Source of the DNA: Phyllobacterium phragmitis
GTDB lineage: Bacteria; Pseudomonadota; Alphaproteobacteria; Rhizobiales; Rhizobiaceae
NCBI RefSeq assembly: GCF_002980495.1
Contig: NZ_PVBR01000008.1
Span: 186,001-250,000, forward strand
Reading direction: 5' to 3'
Length of the DNA: 64,000 nt
Shown: positions 1 to 9,112 of the stretch, in pieces
Position numbering within the stretch: the first letter of the stretch is position 1
Layout of the letters: each line of letters opens with the position of its first letter
Made by a program: the position numbers and the translations under genes
The notes under the pieces: generated by a model
Databases searched by the model: none
Seen by the model: the letters and a program-made list of their open reading frames with translations, nothing else
Told to the model about the DNA's origin: nothing

Positions 1-755
1 CCTATCTCAAGAACACGCCAATCGAAATCACCGAGACGGAGGTACCGATCGAGTTCCTGCGCTACGGGCTGGCGCGCGACAGCGGCGGGGCTGGGCGCTG
101 GCGCGGAGGTCTTGCCACAGAAATGGCCTTCAGGGTTTTTGCGCCGGGAAGCCGGATCACCGCACGCAACCGCGACCGCAGCTTCTTCCGCCCATGGGGC
201 GTGCTGGGCGGCTGCGCTGCGGGCCTGTCCGACATGGTGCTCAACCCCGGAACGGATCGCTACCGGCGGCTCGGTAATATCGACACGGCCGTCCTGCAAC
301 CGGGCGACGTGCTGGAGATACGATCGGCCGGAGGCGGCGGGCGAGGCAATCCGCAGGAACGCGAGATCTGGCGTGTCGCAAGGGACGTGGAGCGGGGCTA
401 TGTGTCCGTCGAGGCTGCCGAACAGGGCTACGGGGTCGTGATCCGTCAAGGCGTAGTCGACGAGGCCGCGACGGCCAGCCTGCGCTCCGTGGCTGCCGCA
501 CCTGCCGGGCATTTCAACTTCGGTCCCGAACGCGAGGGCTACGAGGCGCAATGGACGCCCGCCTCCTATGCCCTGTTGACGGATATCCTTGCGGGGCTTC
601 CGATCCATTGGCGCTTCTTCGCCAAGACGGAGATTTTTCGGCGCATGAAGAACAGGGCTGGACATGACGGCGTCGCGGCCGCCTTCGCGGAAGTCCGGGC
701 ACGCTTTCAAGAGATGCCCGAGCCGGCTCTGGCCGGCCGGCAGGCCGCCGAATGA
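1..755 (+). CDS. Hydantoinase B / oxoprolinase family protein, C-terminal part (5' end outside the window)
   Basis: The reading frame is open from base 3 to the stop at 753-755, giving about 250 residues that match the C-terminal half of HyuB/N-methylhydantoinase B subunits. The diagnostic blocks are NTPIEITE near the window edge and the SGGAGRWRGG stretch shortly after it, followed by the family's GGGGRGNP motif. HyuB works with HyuA in ATP-dependent opening of hydantoin, 5-oxoproline or related rings in the cytoplasm; HyuA is presumably upstream. The first ATG seen here (123) is internal, so the gene is truncated by the window rather than being a short gene. The stop overlaps the next start (ATGA, 752-755), so it is translationally coupled to a ferredoxin-like gene. 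The substrate cannot be read from the sequence. Confidence 0.9.
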   Translation, partial: YLKNTPIEITETEVPIEFLRYGLARDSGGAGRWRGGLATEMAFRVFAPGSRITARNRDRSFFRPWGVLGGCAAGLSDMVLNPGTDRYRRLGNIDTAVLQPGDVLEIRSAGGGGRGNPQEREIWRVARDVERGYVSVEAAEQGYGVVIRQGVVDEAATASLRSVAAAPAGHFNFGPEREGYEAQWTPASYALLTDILAGLPIHWRFFAKTEIFRRMKNRAGHDGVAAAFAEVRARFQEMPEPALAGRQAAE

Positions 756-1075
756 AACCGGATATGCGACAAGACTTCGGCGGCGGGCGGATCGTCCGCC
801 TTGCGGAGTTTGAGAGGCCTCGGGTCCGATTTTTCCTGAATGGCGTCGTATGCGAAGCGTTGGCCGGCGACACGGTTCTGACGGCCATTCTTGTTTCCGC
901 TCCGGCGCTTCGGCGCTCGGAGTTTGGACCGGAGGCGCGCGCAGGATTCTGCCTGATGGGCGCCTGCCAGGACTGCTGGATCTGGCAGGAGGACGGGATG
1001 CGCCTCAGGGCGTGCTCCACCCCGATTGCGGAGGGAATGCGGCTTGCGACCGAGGTGCCGGAGTGCTGGCCATGA
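752..1075 (+). CDS. Small [2Fe-2S]-binding subunit of an FAD-dependent dehydrogenase (HcnA / opine oxidase type)
   Basis: This 107-residue protein has the plant-type ferredoxin cysteine pattern C-x4-C-x2-C-x12-C in its C-terminal half (GFCLMGACQDC, then RACSTPI). The architecture matches the small subunit of hydrogen cyanide synthase, opine oxidase and proline/sarcosine dehydrogenase-like complexes, where it passes electrons between flavin and an acceptor. It starts on the ATGA overlap with the hyuB-like gene and ends on another ATGA overlap with the FAD subunit gene, so the three are one operon. The length is normal for the family. The amine substrate is unknown; a secondary amine or opine-like compound is only a guess. 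Confidence 0.88.
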   Translation: MKPDMRQDFGGGRIVRLAEFERPRVRFFLNGVVCEALAGDTVLTAILVSAPALRRSEFGPEARAGFCLMGACQDCWIWQEDGMRLRACSTPIAEGMRLATEVPECWP

Positions 1076-2439
1076 CCGTGCCAAAGGCATCAACAGTGGT
1101 GATAGTTGGCGCCGGGCCTGCCGGAATCCGTGCCGCAGGGGTGCTTGTTGCTGCTGGCATCAGGCCGGTCGTCCTTGATGAAGGGCAAAGGGTGGGTGGG
1201 CGGATCTACCGCCGCCCACCCCAGGGCTTCATGCGTCCGCCGGAACTGCTCTACGGGCCGGACGCTGGCAAGGCATGCGCCCTGCACGTGCTGTTCGATA
1301 CCATGGTGGCGGAGGGCCGGGTTGACTATCATCCGCTGAGCTCCGCCGTCGCCGTGGCGGACGGTGCGCTTTATGCCATGACGCCCGGTGGCCGCAGGAC
1401 ATTCGCATATGACCGCCTGATCCTCGCGACGGGTGCCACCGATCGCCTGGCACCGGTGCCAGGCTGGCAGTCGGCCGGTGTGTACAGTCTGGGTGCGGCG
1501 CAGATTGCGCTAAAGGCGCAGGGCGTGGCACTCGGCCGGAAAATCGTGCTGGCCGGATCCGGGCCGTTGCTGACGCTGGTTGCCTCTCAACTACGGAAGG
1601 CGGGCGCGAAGGTTGCAGCCGTGCTCGACACCGCGCCGCTGTCCGCGCAGGTGTTGGCTTTGCCGGGCATGCTGGCCCGGCCCGGGCTGGTGCTTAGGGG
1701 CTTGCGGATGCGCCTTCGGCTCGGCCGGTGCTACCATGCCGGTGTCATGCTGGACGGGATCGATTGCAACGAGCGCGGCCCGGTCAGCATCCGCTGGCGC
1801 GACATGCGGGGCAGATCCCGCGTCACCGCCTGCGACATGGTGGGTCTCGGCTGGCATCTGCGCGGCGAGATGCAACTTGCTGGACTTGCCGGCTGCGCCT
1901 TCGATTATGATGAAGGGTGGGCGCAATGGTTGCCCCGCACTGACAGGCTGGGCCGCGCGGCGGAAGGACTTTATCTCGCCGGCGACGGTGTGCGGATCTT
2001 GGGGGCAGATGGCGCCGAGCTTACGGGGCGGCTGGCAGCAACTGCCTGCCTGTCGGATATGGGCCTGCCTGCGCCTGATGTCACACCCGACCTGTGCCGG
2101 CTGGCGCGCTACGAGCGCTTCGCCCGCGCTCTGGCCCGGGCCTTTCCCTGGCCGGACGCCATGCTGCGCACTGTCCCCGACGAAACGATCGTCTGCCGCT
2201 GCGAAGGGATCACGGCCGGAGAGGTGCGCGAGACCGCCGCCTGCAGCGGTGCGGAGGCCAACAGGGTGAAGTCGCTTGCCCGCATCGGCATGGGCCGCTG
2301 CCAAGGGAGGTATTGTCAGTTGGCTGGTGCTGAACTGATCGCCGCGCGGGCCGGCATCGCGGTCTGTGCGGCCGGGCGCCTACGCGAACAGGCCCCGGTG
2401 CGTCCCGTCCTCATCGGGGCATGGATCGGTGAGGGATAG
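1072..2439 (+). CDS. FAD/NAD(P)-binding oxidoreductase with C-terminal BFD-type [2Fe-2S] domain (HcnB / opine oxidase subunit A type)
   Basis: The start chosen is the ATG at 1072, which overlaps the previous stop as ATGA and puts the FAD-binding motif GAGPAGIRAAG at about residues 13-23; a longer upstream extension is just the shadow of the small subunit. The product has 455 residues. A second dinucleotide fold appears mid-protein (LAGSGPLLTLVA). The C-terminus carries the BFD-like pattern CRCEG ... GRCQGRYC, which binds a second [2Fe-2S] cluster. This layout is that of HcnB, OoxA and NoxA large subunits, which oxidise amino acids, opines or amines to imines. It would pair with the adjacent 107-residue protein. 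A LysR gene converges from the other strand 28 bp downstream. Confidence 0.88.
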   Translation: MTVPKASTVVIVGAGPAGIRAAGVLVAAGIRPVVLDEGQRVGGRIYRRPPQGFMRPPELLYGPDAGKACALHVLFDTMVAEGRVDYHPLSSAVAVADGALYAMTPGGRRTFAYDRLILATGATDRLAPVPGWQSAGVYSLGAAQIALKAQGVALGRKIVLAGSGPLLTLVASQLRKAGAKVAAVLDTAPLSAQVLALPGMLARPGLVLRGLRMRLRLGRCYHAGVMLDGIDCNERGPVSIRWRDMRGRSRVTACDMVGLGWHLRGEMQLAGLAGCAFDYDEGWAQWLPRTDRLGRAAEGLYLAGDGVRILGADGAELTGRLAATACLSDMGLPAPDVTPDLCRLARYERFARALARAFPWPDAMLRTVPDETIVCRCEGITAGEVRETAACSGAEANRVKSLARIGMGRCQGRYCQLAGAELIAARAGIAVCAAGRLREQAPVRPVLIGAWIGEG

Positions 2440-2467
2440 GTTGCCCGAAAAATGAAGGGGTTGTGCC

Positions 2468-3373
2468 CTATCTTGCCACGCTGCCGACCCGCAGCACCTT
2501 CAGGCAGGCATCGCGCAGGCAGTCGCGCATGGCGGCATGATTTCCCGTGAGCGGCCGGTCCTTGCTGGTAAGCAGGGCCACCGGGACCGTCAGTCGGGGC
2601 AGGAAGGTGCGGCGAACCAGACCCGGAAACTGTTCCCACGGCAGTAGACCGTCGACGATTGCGATGCCGAAACCGTCGCGCACGAAAGGCAGCGCGGTGA
2701 TGGAAATGTCGATCTCGATGGCGGGGTTGAAAGCAAGGGTTTCTGCCTCTGCAGCACCTGCGAGCAGTTGGCCGGGAAGCGTGTCGGCGCGATAGGAAAT
2801 CAGGGGCTCGTCCTGGATGTCGGCAAAGCCGATCATGTCTTGGCTGGCCAAGCGATGGTCTTCGGGCACGACGCAGATCAGCTCGGCATTGCCGAGCGTC
2901 TCCACCTCGATCCCATGCCGGGGCATGTTGTTCATGACGATGCCGATGGGGGCGTCGCCGCTTCGCACCATATCGACCACATTGTCGAGCGGGGCTATCA
3001 GCGAGCGCACGACAATGTCGGGATGGACATTGCGGAAGGCCGAAAATGCCTTCGGTACAATGGCCATGGCCGGTGGAGCGGAGGCAGCGATCCGGATCAG
3101 ACCGGTGCGGCCGAAGCGCATGTCCATCGTGCGTCGTCTCAGTGCGCCGATCTCGGCAAATATGCGCTCCGCTTCGGGATAGAGTTCTTCGGCTTCGCGC
3201 GTCGGAACCAGCTTTCCGCGTACACGGGTGAACAGTTTAAAACCGAGTTGATCTTCGGTGTGCATGAGTATCTGGCTCAGCGCCGGCTGCGAGATGTTGA
3301 GCATTTTGGCGGCGCCTGTCACGGTTCCGCGGCGCATGACCATGCAGAAGACTTCGAGCTGGCGTGCTTGCAT
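2468..3373 (-). CDS. LysR family transcriptional regulator
   Basis: The 301-residue protein has the standard LysR layout: an N-terminal winged helix (residues about 3-60, with the helix-turn-helix GTVTGAAKMLNISQPALSQ) and a two-lobed effector-binding domain from about residue 90. The stop lies 28 bp from the end of the convergent FAD dehydrogenase gene. Its start is about 60 bp from the end of a flavoprotein gene on the same strand. It is therefore placed between two amine-oxidising systems and could control either; LysR proteins usually control a divergent gene, and none is present here. The inducer is unknown. Confidence 0.93.
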   Translation of the reverse strand: MQARQLEVFCMVMRRGTVTGAAKMLNISQPALSQILMHTEDQLGFKLFTRVRGKLVPTREAEELYPEAERIFAEIGALRRRTMDMRFGRTGLIRIAASAPPAMAIVPKAFSAFRNVHPDIVVRSLIAPLDNVVDMVRSGDAPIGIVMNNMPRHGIEVETLGNAELICVVPEDHRLASQDMIGFADIQDEPLISYRADTLPGQLLAGAAEAETLAFNPAIEIDISITALPFVRDGFGIAIVDGLLPWEQFPGLVRRTFLPRLTVPVALLTSKDRPLTGNHAAMRDCLRDACLKVLRVGSVAR

Positions 3374-3435
3374 CGGGACGTCCGGTCTTTATGGCACATG
3401 GGCGGCGGAGGCAGCCTATCGCCAAATGCGGTGTT

Positions 3436-4761
3436 TCAAAAGTCTGTGACTTTACCCCATGCGGATTGCGAGAATCGGTCCGGATGATAGGGGCGGGGGT
3501 CGACCAGAGGGTCAGATCCCATGACGATATCCGCGATAAGATGACCGGCACCAGGGCCAATACCGAAACCGTGACCGCTGAAGCCGGCGGCCAGGATGAA
3601 ACCAGGCACTGCCGGTGTCTCCCCGATGGCCGGTACGCCGTCCGGGGTCGAGTCGATGTAGCCAGCCCAGCTCGCAGTAACGCGGCGGCCCTTCAATGCC
3701 GGCAGCAACTCTGCGGCGCGATCGAAAGTCCGTCGGATCGTACCGCGATCGACGGCAGGATCGAGGATCCGCATGTGTTCCATTGGCGTTGGACGGTCGA
3801 TCTGCCAGCGCGTCAAGCTCTCGTGGCCGCTGCGTATGCCTTCGAGGCCGCCCGGCGATAGGGAGCGCCAGCGGCGCAGGAACATCGGCAGGAATTGAGG
3901 AGCAAAGCGGATTTTCTGGAGGGTGGGGTCCACCCGGCCACGGCCGCTGATGGCAAGCGTATATCCGCCGTCGCTGCGGCGTGTTACCGAGACGCGGGCC
4001 GTATGCAGCGCATCGGGAAGCACAGCTTCTCCCGGAGCGACGGAAAGGATCGATGATCGGATGGACGCCTGGGGGAACCGGATGCCGAGTTGGCGGCAGA
4101 ATGAAGAAGCCCAGGCACCACCGGAAAGGATTGCCGTGCCGGTGCGGATGGCACCATGCTCGGTGACGACGGCGGAAAGCCGCCCGCCCTCCGTCTCGAT
4201 GCCGCGGGCGGCGCAGTTCTGGAGCACGGTTCCGCCAAGCTTGAGGATGGCGCGAGCGACAGCCGGTGCGGCGCGGGACGGGTCGGCTGTCCCGTCGCTC
4301 GGTGAAAAGACGCCGCCCTTCCAGGCGCGGCCGGTCGCCGCCCCCCGCTCGCTGGCAGCGGCGCTGTCCAGCATATGGGTCGTCACGCCGACGGTGCGCG
4401 CGAAATCCCGCCACCGCGCCCAGCCGGCCAGTTCTTCCTCGCTGTTGCTCAGATAGAGAAGCCCGCAGCGGCGAAAGTCGGTGTCCTCGCCGCTCTCTTC
4501 GGCGAATTGCTCCCAGAGATCGAGGCTCTTCGTCGCCATGGGCAGTTCACGTGCATCGCGGTTTTGCTGGCGGCACCAACCCCAATTGCGGCTCGACTGT
4601 TCCGCACCGACGCGCCCCTTCTCCACCACGACAACTTTCAGGCCTCTTCTGGCGAGATAATATGCGGTAAAGACCCCGACGATGCCGGCACCGATGATGA
4701 CAGCATCGGCCGAGCGGGGGAGTTCGTCTGAGCTTTCCACAAGCGTGAGCGGTGCAGGCAT
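3436..4761 (-). CDS. FAD-dependent oxidoreductase of the DAO (glycine/D-amino acid oxidase) family
   Basis: The frame is open from 4812, but the ATG at 4761 is preferred: AAGGAG lies 10 bp upstream and it places the FAD motif GAGIVG at residues 24-29, the family norm. The product is 441 residues. Other family features are the ribityl-binding ESS-like QSSRNWGWCRQQ segment after the first beta-alpha unit and the C-terminal FSGHGFGIGPGAG flavin loop. DAO-family enzymes oxidise primary or secondary amines in amino acids or derivatives to imines, giving an oxo acid and ammonia. It is divergent from an Lrp/AsnC gene (236 bp between starts), which is a common local regulator for such enzymes. The specific substrate is not readable. 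Confidence 0.9.
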   Translation of the reverse strand: MPAPLTLVESSDELPRSADAVIIGAGIVGVFTAYYLARRGLKVVVVEKGRVGAEQSSRNWGWCRQQNRDARELPMATKSLDLWEQFAEESGEDTDFRRCGLLYLSNSEEELAGWARWRDFARTVGVTTHMLDSAAASERGAATGRAWKGGVFSPSDGTADPSRAAPAVARAILKLGGTVLQNCAARGIETEGGRLSAVVTEHGAIRTGTAILSGGAWASSFCRQLGIRFPQASIRSSILSVAPGEAVLPDALHTARVSVTRRSDGGYTLAISGRGRVDPTLQKIRFAPQFLPMFLRRWRSLSPGGLEGIRSGHESLTRWQIDRPTPMEHMRILDPAVDRGTIRRTFDRAAELLPALKGRRVTASWAGYIDSTPDGVPAIGETPAVPGFILAAGFSGHGFGIGPGAGHLIADIVMGSDPLVDPRPYHPDRFSQSAWGKVTDF

Positions 4762-4996
4762 GGGTATCGGTCTCCTTGTCGCGCAACCAGCATAACGGCT
4801 CGTCCGTGCCAAGGGTGCCGCACATACCTGTTGCGCAGCAGAATATTCCGTGACGGTGCATCAATGCCGATGGTTGTGCGGAGGGCTTCTGGGCAGAATG
4901 GAATAGACAAGCTTCGCCATAGTGTTAAGCTTGATCGAGGACTTCCGCAGCATATAATTCCGCCGCTTTTTCGGCGCTTATCGGAGAGCAGCGTAG

Positions 4997-5473
4997 ATGA
5001 AACTCGACAGGATCGACATCAAGATTCTCTATGAGTTGCAAAAGAACGGCCGCATCGCGAATGTTGAGCTAGCCGGGTTGGTGAACTTGTCTCCCAGCCC
5101 GTGCCTGATGCGTGTCAAGAAGCTTCAGCAGGAAGGCTACATCAAGGGTTATTCCGCGCAGATCAATGTCGGCAAGCTCGGTCAGACACTGACCGTTTTT
5201 ACCGAAATCACCTTGAAGAACCACCGGCAGATCGACTTTGCCCGATTCCTGGCGGTCGTGGAGAAGATCGATCAAGCGATCGAATGCCATCTGGTGTCGG
5301 GCGGTTACGACTATCTGATCAAGTTCGTCACCGCCGGTATTGGCGAATATCAGGGGATCATGGAACGGCTGACCGACATGGATATCGGCATCGACAAATA
5401 TTTCAGCTTCGTCGTGCTGAAATCGCCGATCGTCAAGGCTCATATGCCGCTGACCAGCCTGTTCCCGCTTTAG
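4997..5473 (+). CDS. Lrp/AsnC family transcriptional regulator
   Basis: The protein has 158 residues, the usual family length. An N-terminal helix-turn-helix (residues about 4-50, KLDRIDIKILYELQKNGRI then VELAGLVNLSPSPCLMRVKKL) is followed by an AsnC ligand-binding (RAM) domain with the typical SGGYDYLIKF strand. Members bind amino acids and switch amino-acid catabolic genes. The SPSPCLMR recognition helix is like that of BkdR/PutR-type rhizobial regulators. It is divergent from the DAO-family oxidase, so control of that gene and of itself is the natural inference. It converges on the ABC transporter operon. Confidence 0.95.
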   Translation: MKLDRIDIKILYELQKNGRIANVELAGLVNLSPSPCLMRVKKLQQEGYIKGYSAQINVGKLGQTLTVFTEITLKNHRQIDFARFLAVVEKIDQAIECHLVSGGYDYLIKFVTAGIGEYQGIMERLTDMDIGIDKYFSFVVLKSPIVKAHMPLTSLFPL

Positions 5474-5513
5474 GGCAGTTGCTCGATTTCAAGTGTGCCG
5501 ACAGCGGCCGATG

Positions 5514-7166
5514 TCAGTTCTGGCCGTAAGTCCTGACCAACTCCGGATCAAGTTCAAGAGCATCCAGCCAACCAGGATCGAGCTTCGGAACCGAAGAGAA
5601 GAGCAGTTTCGCATAGGGATGTTGCGGTATCTTCATCTGTGCCGGCGTGATCTGCTCGACCTTGCGGCCGCCATACATCACCACGATCTCGTCGCAGATT
5701 GCCTCGACCACCGACAGATCGTGGCTGATGAAGATGTAGGATAGCGAAAGCTCCCGCTGCAGTTCCTTCAGGAGATCTATGACGGCTGCTGCGACCACTG
5801 TATCGAGAGCCGATGTGACCTCATCGCAAATGATGAGCTTCGGCTCGGCGGCGAGTGCGCGCGCGAAGTTGACGCGTTGTTTCTGGCCGCCTGAAAGCTC
5901 TTGCGGCCGCCGGTGACGGAGCGACTTCGGCAGATGCACCATGTCGAGCAACTGCCCGACGCGGGCCTCTCTCTGTTTGCCTCTCATGCCGTGATAGAAC
6001 GTGAGCGGCCGACCGAGGATTTCTTGGATAGACTTTTCTGGATTGAGCGCGGTGTCGGCGTACTGGAAGACGATCTGCATTTGGCGCAGTTGGTCGCGGC
6101 TGCGCTGCCGGACTGCCGCTGCAAGCTCGCGTTTTTCGAAGATGATGGTGCCGGAGGAGGCAGGCAGAATGCCTGCAATGGCACGGGCCAGCGTGGACTT
6201 GCCACAACCGGATTCGCCGATGATACCGAGGTTGCGGCCCTTCTCCACGGTCAGGCTTACCTCCTGGACTGCGCGTATCAGCGGCAATCCGTCGGCCTGG
6301 ATCGGGCCGTAGCCGGCGGACAGACAGCAAACTTCGAGAAGGACTTCGCTGTCCTCCACCACCGTCTCATCGCCACGCGGCTTGGGCTCGTACGCGGCCA
6401 GGAGTTCGCGTGTGTAGGGATGTTGGGCACGGGTAAGGATGTCAGCCGTTGTGCCCATTTCCTGCATTTCGCCGTTGCGCAGGACCACGATGCGATCGGC
6501 GATCTGGGCGACGACGGCGAGATCGTGCGACACGTAGACGCCGGAAATGCCCCCCTTTTTCATCACCGACTTGAAGGCGCGCAGGACCTCTATCTGGGTT
6601 GTGACGTCGAGCGCGGTCGTCGGTTCATCGAAGATGACAAGCTTCGGATCGCCGATCAGCGCCATGGCAGCCGAGAGACGCTGCAACTGGCCGCCGGAGA
6701 CCTGATGCGGATAACGGCCGCCGATGTTCTCGGGATTCGGCAGCGAGAGCGCGCGAAACAGCTCGACGGCTTTCTGTCTGGCTGCGTCGGCGGGCATTAG
6801 TCCATGGATCCGGGTGACTTCGATCACCTGGTCGATGATCCGCTTGGCCGGGTTGAATGCCGCCGCAGCAGACTGGGGGACATAGGCGACTTCGGTGCCG
6901 CGAATGGCGGCGCAATCACGTTCACTGAGCGTAACCATGTCCTTGCCGGCGATCCGGACATTACCACCGGAAATGCGACAGCCCGCGCGGGCGTAGCCCA
7001 TAAGCGTCAAGGCGATGGTGGTCTTGCCCGATCCGCTTTCGCCGATGAGCGCCACGATCTCTCCCGGGGCGATGTTGAGGCTCACGCCCCTAATGATTTC
7101 GACGCGGCGGCCAGAATCCGTGGTGGCCTCGACTTTCAGATCACGAACTTCGACGAGGTTTTCCAT
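5514..7166 (-). CDS. Peptide/opine-type ABC transporter, fused double ATP-binding protein (DppD-DppF type)
   Basis: This 550-residue protein contains two complete ABC ATPase domains in tandem. The first has Walker A GESGSGKT (residues 42-49), signature VSGGQLQRLS and Walker B LVIFDEPTTALD. The second has Walker A GESGCGKST near residue 316, signature ELSGGQKQRVN and Walker B LIICDEVTSALD. Family 5 importers often encode these as two genes; here they are fused. The second domain's EVTSALD in place of the usual EPTSALD is a minor variant. It is the last gene of a four-gene operon (binding protein, two permeases, ATPase), starting immediately after the permease stop. The cargo could be a short peptide, opine or similar cationic compound. 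Confidence 0.95.
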   Translation of the reverse strand: MENLVEVRDLKVEATTDSGRRVEIIRGVSLNIAPGEIVALIGESGSGKTTIALTLMGYARAGCRISGGNVRIAGKDMVTLSERDCAAIRGTEVAYVPQSAAAAFNPAKRIIDQVIEVTRIHGLMPADAARQKAVELFRALSLPNPENIGGRYPHQVSGGQLQRLSAAMALIGDPKLVIFDEPTTALDVTTQIEVLRAFKSVMKKGGISGVYVSHDLAVVAQIADRIVVLRNGEMQEMGTTADILTRAQHPYTRELLAAYEPKPRGDETVVEDSEVLLEVCCLSAGYGPIQADGLPLIRAVQEVSLTVEKGRNLGIIGESGCGKSTLARAIAGILPASSGTIIFEKRELAAAVRQRSRDQLRQMQIVFQYADTALNPEKSIQEILGRPLTFYHGMRGKQREARVGQLLDMVHLPKSLRHRRPQELSGGQKQRVNFARALAAEPKLIICDEVTSALDTVVAAAVIDLLKELQRELSLSYIFISHDLSVVEAICDEIVVMYGGRKVEQITPAQMKIPQHPYAKLLFSSVPKLDPGWLDALELDPELVRTYGQN

Positions 7167-8015
7167 TCAGGCGCTCCGGTCGCGGATTTTTTGCGGCAGG
7201 TTGTCGATCAAGAGGTTCACGCTGATCGTCAGGCTTGCGATCGCCAGCGATGGAACGATGACGGCGGGCGCGCCGAAAGGGAGGCCGCCAACGTTTTCAT
7301 GCACCAGCGCGCCCCAATCCGCATAAGGCGGCTGCACGCCGAGGCCGAGGAAGGAAAGGCCGGACAGCAACAGCACGATGAAGACGAAGCGAAGGCCGAG
7401 ATCGGCGAGCACGGGGCCGGTGATGTTCGGCAGGATCTCCGAGCCGATGATGTAGAAGATGCCTTCGCCGCGCGTGCGCGACACCGTGATGTAATCCATG
7501 GTGTTGATGTTAACGGCGAGCGCGCGGGCGAACCGATAGGCGCCGGGCGTGTAGATGACAGCGAGCGTGACGATCAGCACGGTGATGGACGAGCCGACCG
7601 CCGCGACCACAACCAGTCCGGAAAGCTTACTCGGAATGGAGTTCATCGCATCGAGAAAGCGGCTCAGCGCGGTGTCGAGCCACCCGCCGACAACCGCCGC
7701 CGTCATGCCGAGGACGACGCCTGAGAAGCAGGCGATGGAGACGGCGGCAAGCGAGATGCCGACGGTGTAGCGGGCGCCCATCAAAACCCGGGCAAGCATA
7801 TCGCGGCCGAGATAGTCCGAGCCGAGCCAGAACCGGCTGCTGATCGCGCCGAAATAGTCTTCATCCACGATCTCGCCGACTGGGTGGGGAATGATATGCG
7901 GTGCAATCAGCGCGATGATTCCCCAAAAGAGCACGATCGACAGGCCGATCATTCCGACCCAGCTGAAACGGTAGCCGAACTTTTGTGAAAGAGTGATGGA
8001 TGGTGTCATGATCAA
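7167..8015 (-). CDS. ABC transporter permease, DppC type
   Basis: The 282-residue membrane protein has an N-terminal helix (about residues 17-40, FSWVGMIGLSIVLFWGIIAL), a large periplasmic loop containing SDYLGRDMLARV, and five further hydrophobic segments with the EAA-type coupling loop near the cytoplasmic turn. The GSDxxGRD motif in the loop is characteristic of DppC/OppC permeases. The start overlaps the stop of the DppB-type gene (ATGA at 8012-8015), so the two permeases are translationally coupled and presumably form the heterodimeric channel served by the fused ATPase. Confidence 0.93.
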   Translation of the reverse strand: MIMTPSITLSQKFGYRFSWVGMIGLSIVLFWGIIALIAPHIIPHPVGEIVDEDYFGAISSRFWLGSDYLGRDMLARVLMGARYTVGISLAAVSIACFSGVVLGMTAAVVGGWLDTALSRFLDAMNSIPSKLSGLVVVAAVGSSITVLIVTLAVIYTPGAYRFARALAVNINTMDYITVSRTRGEGIFYIIGSEILPNITGPVLADLGLRFVFIVLLLSGLSFLGLGVQPPYADWGALVHENVGGLPFGAPAVIVPSLAIASLTISVNLLIDNLPQKIRDRSA

Positions 8016-9043
8016 CGCAGCCTCGGGTTGGCAAGGATGGCAATGATGTCTGCAAGTGTGATCAGGCTGAGATAGGCGACGCAGAAGATCATGGCGCAGG
8101 ACTGGATGAGCGGCAGGTCGCGGGTTGCCACCCCGTCGACCATCAGCTTTGCAATGCCTGGATAATTGAAGATGGTTTCGACGATAATCACGCCGCCGAC
8201 GAGATAGGACAAGGAAAGGGCGACAGCATTGACGATCGGCCCAATGGCGTTTGGCAACGCATGACGCAACACCATGCGCGGGCGGGAGGCTCCCTTCAAA
8301 AGAGCGGTTTCGACATAGGGCGTGTTGATGGTGTCGATGACGGCGGCGCGGGTCATGCGGATCATCTGCGCCGCGACAACGAAAGTCAGGCTGATCACCG
8401 GCATGGCGTAGACTTTAAGCATCTGCCAGACGGAGGTGACATCATTGGCAAAAGAAAGCGCCGGCAGCCATTTGAGGTAGACCGAGAACACCAGCACCGC
8501 CGACGTTGCGACCATGAATTCCGGGATCGAGATGACGCCGATGGTAAGGATGGTCACTGCGCGGTCGTAGAGCGAACCGCGAAACATCGCCGCCGTGATG
8601 CCGAGCGTCAGTGCAAGCGGCACGGAGAACAAGGCCGTGATGCCGGCAAGTCTCATCGTATTGACGAAGCGGCCGCCGATCAGGTCCGCCACTGCGACGT
8701 TGTTGACATAGGACGTTCCGAGATCACCACTCATGAGCCCACCAAGCCAGCGCAGGAAGCGCAGATAGGCGGGTTCATCAAGGTGCATGGCGCTGCGCAG
8801 TCCGGCGACGGCTTCCGGCGTTGCGGCCTGGCCGAGCAGTATCGTCGCAGTATCGCCCGGCAGCATCGCGGTGGCGAAAAAGACTGCAAAGGACACGATC
8901 AAGAGTGTCAGGGCAGCGATCAGCAGCCGAACCGTGATGAGATTGAGTACATACGTGCTCAAGAATAGGCCCCCTGCTGGACAGAGTTTTAACATGACGG
9001 ACAACGCCGCGGGGCGAAAGTCCGGCGGATGGTAATTTGTCAA
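8012..9043 (-). CDS. ABC transporter permease, DppB type
   Basis: The protein has the DppB layout: an N-terminal membrane helix, a periplasmic region containing LPGDTA, and the BPD_transp_1 core ending in the NYPGIAKLMVDGVATRDLPLIQ block typical of this subfamily. The longest frame starts at 9043, but the first 27 residues are hydrophilic and unlike relatives. An in-frame TTG at 8962 would give STYVLNLITVRLL as the beginning, the usual form, so the true start may be 8962. It sits 69 bp downstream of the binding-protein gene and overlaps the DppC-type gene by 4 bp. Confidence 0.92.
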   Translation of the reverse strand: MTNYHPPDFRPAALSVMLKLCPAGGLFLSTYVLNLITVRLLIAALTLLIVSFAVFFATAMLPGDTATILLGQAATPEAVAGLRSAMHLDEPAYLRFLRWLGGLMSGDLGTSYVNNVAVADLIGGRFVNTMRLAGITALFSVPLALTLGITAAMFRGSLYDRAVTILTIGVISIPEFMVATSAVLVFSVYLKWLPALSFANDVTSVWQMLKVYAMPVISLTFVVAAQMIRMTRAAVIDTINTPYVETALLKGASRPRMVLRHALPNAIGPIVNAVALSLSYLVGGVIIVETIFNYPGIAKLMVDGVATRDLPLIQSCAMIFCVAYLSLITLADIIAILANPRLR

Positions 9044-9112
9044 GCAAGTACCGACCCGCCATGGACGAGGAAGGGAAGGCGCAGCAGTGGCACCTTGCCG
9101 CTCCAGCGCGTG

